DNA from: Paraburkholderia susongensis
GTDB taxonomy: Bacteria > Pseudomonadota > Gammaproteobacteria > Burkholderiales > Burkholderiaceae
Reading direction: 5' to 3'
DNA length: 64,000 nucleotides
Assembly (NCBI RefSeq): GCF_900177725.1
Contig: NZ_FXAT01000003.1
Coordinates: 434,001 to 498,000, forward strand
The position numbers were made by a program, and so were the translations under genes. The notes beneath the pieces are model-generated. The model did not search any database. It worked only from the letters and a program-made list of their open reading frames with translations, and was not told where the DNA came from. This document shows positions 61,875 to 64,000 of the stretch, piece by piece. How positions within the stretch are numbered: the first letter of the stretch is position 1; each line of letters starts with the position of its first letter.

Positions 61875-62257
61875 CGAGTTGCTGTCGTTATGGTGTGCAC
61901 GGCGGTCGCCGCTGCCCCTGTCGCGCGCGCGCAACAAGGCCCTGAGCAGCCAGGCGTAACAGCCCCAGGCGCTTGTGCCACAAGGGTTTGCGGGGCAAGC
62001 GAGCCGGGGCGGCGTGCAGCATTTTTGGGAAGTAAGGCGAGATTCTAACGCCAAAACGGAGCCGCAAGGGAGTTATCCACAGGGACGGATCATTTGGCCG
62101 ACTGGGCGGTTACTGCGCCTGAATGAGGCTAAACTATTGACGGTCAACGGAAAAGCGGTTTAAATAGCGGGTTCCGCGAAAACCAATTCCAGTAAACCAC
62201 CGGCCATTGCGCTTTCAGCGATGATCGCGCGGTTTTTTTCGATCAAGTGAGAGCAAC
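61875..62257. promoter_or_regulatory. dnaA/rpmH divergent control region with one DnaA box
   Basis: 383 bp. An exact DnaA box TTATCCACA lies at 62073-62081 and an rpmH-directed promoter candidate at 62137-62165 (TTGACG, 17-nt spacer, TTAAAT). The box is placed for dnaA autoregulation. One perfect box is too few to assert the replication origin here. Confidence 0.6.
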
Positions 62258-62392
62258 ATGAAACGTACTTACCAACCTTCCGTTACCCGTCGCAAGCGCA
62301 CCCACGGCTTTCGCGTTCGCATGAAGACTGCTGGCGGCCGCAAGGTCATCAACGCACGTCGCGCGAAGGGCCGCAAGCGCCTCGCCATCTAA
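62258..62392 (+). CDS. rpmH: 50S ribosomal protein L34
   Basis: 44 residues ([20 protein letters not shown]... ending GRKRLAI), extremely basic, identical in plan to bacterial L34. Short but unambiguous. GTGAGAG lies upstream of ATG 62258. It is followed by rnpA, with which it is normally co-transcribed. Confidence 0.98.
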
Positions 62393-62411
62393 GGCGAGCG
62401 GATTGCGCGCT

Positions 62412-62891
62412 GTGACCGAAACCCGCAGCGAAGCGGGAGCGGCCGGGGCGCAGCAACAGGGCTCGGTTCCGTTGCGAGCGCACGCCGCCTTCCCCAAAGC
62501 CGCAAGGCTGCTAAAAACGGATGAATTTTCATCCGTTTTTCGTTTGCGGCCGTGGCGCCGTACCGCACACTTCGTCGTGTACGGCCGGCCCACCGGCAAC
62601 GAAGCGCGTCTCGGCCTCGTGATCGGCAAGAAGTATGCGCCGCGCGCGGCTACGCGTAATCTGGTACGCCGGATCGCGCGTGAAGCCTTCCGGCTGCGTC
62701 GCGCGGAATTCGGCGGTTGGGATGTGCTGCTGCGTCTGCATACGCGTTTCGACAAGAAGGCTTTGCCGAGCGCATCGTCGCCACCGTTGAAGGCGTTGTG
62801 CCGCAGCGAAATCGACGCGTTGCTCGACAAGGCAGCGCGCGAAATTACCCGTCGCCAGGCGCCGCCCGCGGAGGCGCCAGGGACGGAATGA
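62412..62891 (+). CDS. rnpA: ribonuclease P protein component
   Basis: 159 residues. The conserved core is [32 protein letters not shown] and the RNR motif is in [18 protein letters not shown]. It binds RNase P RNA and helps to process tRNA 5' ends. The start is uncertain: GTG 62412 is given, TTG 62403 in frame is closer to the AAGGCGAG ribosome site, and the first ~28 residues are not conserved in either case. Between rpmH and yidD in the canonical order. Confidence 0.93.
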   Translation: MTETRSEAGAAGAQQQGSVPLRAHAAFPKAARLLKTDEFSSVFRLRPWRRTAHFVVYGRPTGNEARLGLVIGKKYAPRAATRNLVRRIAREAFRLRRAEFGGWDVLLRLHTRFDKKALPSASSPPLKALCRSEIDALLDKAAREITRRQAPPAEAPGTE

Positions 62892-63003
62892 CGCAGTGAA
62901 CACCCGCCCCACGGCCGCTGCAACCGGCGTTGCACCGGCAGCTTCGCGGCGCGGGCGTCGCCGGATACTCCACGTTGCGCGGCGCCGTTCGGCCGCACCT
63001 GCC

Positions 63004-63234
63004 ATGCAAACGGTACTCATCGCTTTATTGCGTTTTTACAAGCTTGCCGTGAGCCCCATGCTCGGCAACCGGTGCCGTTTTTACCCTTCCTGCTCTGATT
63101 ACGCGCGCGAGGCAATCCAGTATCATGGCGCCGCGCGCGGGACTTATCTCGCCGTGAGGCGTGTTTGCCGCTGTCACCCGTTTTCCGCGGGCGGCATCGA
63201 TCTCGTCCCGCCACCCACTTCTGAAAAGCGCTGA
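63004..63234 (+). CDS. yidD: membrane protein insertion efficiency factor YidD
   Basis: 76 residues: [20 protein letters not shown], the three-cysteine signature [16 protein letters not shown], and [19 protein letters not shown] small membrane-associated protein that helps YidC and Sec insertion. ATG 63004 is the family start. The frame extends back to GTG 62896 just after rnpA, adding 36 Arg/Ala-rich residues, probably untranslated or a non-conserved leader. Confidence 0.93.
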   Translation: MQTVLIALLRFYKLAVSPMLGNRCRFYPSCSDYAREAIQYHGAARGTYLAVRRVCRCHPFSAGGIDLVPPPTSEKR

Positions 63235-63264
63235 CGCGCCGTTCCATCGACACTGAGACAACGC

Positions 63265-64000
63265 ATGGATATCAAACGCACCGTCCTATGGGTCATCTTT
63301 TTCATGTCAGCTGTCATGCTGTTCGACAACTGGCAACGCGACCACGGACGCCCGTCGATGTTCTTCCCGAGCCCGACGGCGACAAAAACCGCCGAAGGCG
63401 CCGCTCCGGGAACCACGACGCCGGGAACCAATCCGGCCGATTTGCCGGCCACCAACGCAGCCACACCGGGCAACGCGCCGGCGGCAGCCCAGTCGCAACT
63501 CGTGAAGTTCAGCACCGACGTCTATAGCGGCGAGATCGACACGCGCGGCGGCACGCTGTCGCGCCTCTCGCTCGTCAAGCAGGGCGACAGCAAGGAGCCG
63601 GACCTCGTCATCACGCTGTTCGACCGCACGAACAATCACACGTACCTCGCGCGTACGGGGCTGCTCGGCGGCGACTTCCCGAATCACAACGACGTCTTCA
63701 CGCTGATGCCGAACCAGCCGACCCACCTGGCTGACGGTCAGAACTCGTTCCAGATGAGCTTCGAGTCGCCGGAAAAGGGCGGATTGAGGGTCATCAAGAC
63801 GTATACGTTCACGCGTGACAGCTATGTGATCGGCGTCGAGACGAAGATCCAGAACGTCGGCACGACGGCCGTGACGCCGCAGATCTACATGGAACTCGTG
63901 CGTGACGACCAGCCGGTGGAAACGCCGCGCTTCTCGCACACGTTCATCGGACCGGCGGTCTACACCGACGAGCATCACTTCCAGAAGATGACGTTCAGCG
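63265..64000 (+). CDS. yidC: membrane protein insertase YidC/Oxa1, N-terminal part (3' truncated by the window)
   Basis: 245 codons visible. It starts [20 protein letters not shown] (first membrane helix), followed by an Ala/Thr/Pro-rich linker and the start of the large periplasmic P1 domain ([20 protein letters not shown]...). It inserts inner-membrane proteins alone or with SecYEG. The five-helix insertase core lies beyond the window. It follows yidD in the canonical rpmH-rnpA-yidD-yidC order. Confidence 0.95.
   Translation, partial: MDIKRTVLWVIFFMSAVMLFDNWQRDHGRPSMFFPSPTATKTAEGAAPGTTTPGTNPADLPATNAATPGNAPAAAQSQLVKFSTDVYSGEIDTRGGTLSRLSLVKQGDSKEPDLVITLFDRTNNHTYLARTGLLGGDFPNHNDVFTLMPNQPTHLADGQNSFQMSFESPEKGGLRVIKTYTFTRDSYVIGVETKIQNVGTTAVTPQIYMELVRDDQPVETPRFSHTFIGPAVYTDEHHFQKMTFS

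Noticed and set aside
60318..62048. 576-codon open frame antisense to dnaA
   Set aside because: Same cause: high third-position GC leaves the opposite strand open. dnaA itself is unambiguous.

Overview
The window is chromosomal DNA of a GC-rich betaproteobacterium of the Burkholderiaceae, most likely a Paraburkholderia. Three things point there: the replication block yidC-yidD-rnpA-rpmH / dnaA-dnaN-gyrB, the GTP-type pckG, and the general make-up of the housekeeping genes. The genus is inferred, not proven.

Layout. 1-10.2 kb is conserved core: the end of dprA, a thioredoxin-like gene, topB, a LysR regulator, pckG, a 2-hydroxyacid dehydrogenase, a patatin and a hotdog thioesterase. 10.1-12 kb holds a tRNA-Lys(CTT) followed at once by a short integrase remnant and two genes of foreign appearance (a zinc-ribbon protein and an exonuclease-BRCT protein), which looks like a decayed tRNA-anchored islet. 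12-28.4 kb is metabolism and transport: a LysE exporter, an AraC regulator, an amino-acid binding protein, an aminotransferase, dbpA, a cadR/cadA cadmium-zinc efflux pair with a clear MerR-type promoter, eutBC, and a cluster of short-chain dehydrogenases with a divergent LysR.

28,468-56,311 is the main discovery: a complete Tn7-like transposon of 27,844 bp. Both ends begin TGTAGACGGACGCATAT in inverted orientation, both carry repeated TnsB-type sites (three left, two right), and both are flanked by the same 5-bp duplication CAACA. The right end lies 7 nt past the gyrB stop codon (2 nt plus the duplication), which suggests gyrB-directed insertion by its TniQ. The element encodes tnsA-tnsB-tnsC-tniQ as four genes overlapping by ATGA, plus a small fifth gene. 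Its cargo is largely anti-phage: a DUF4297 nuclease with an SMC-like ATPase (Lamassu-like), a PD-(D/E)XK protein, a TIR protein, a type I restriction system (hsdMSR) and a single-chain SIR2-APAZ-PIWI short Argonaute. There is also a secreted B-lectin protein, and wreckage of an S8 peptidase, a SIR2 gene and a trypsin-like gene, which shows cargo turnover.

56.3-64 kb is the replication core: gyrB, dnaN and dnaA leftward; rpmH, rnpA, yidD and the start of yidC rightward, with a DnaA box and an rpmH promoter between the two arms.

How the parts fit: the transposition operon supplies mobility and site choice, the essential gyrB 3' end is a harmless and conserved landing site, and the cargo joins DNA cleavage (type I, DUF4297, PD-(D/E)XK) with NAD-consuming abortive effectors (TIR, SIR2-pAgo).
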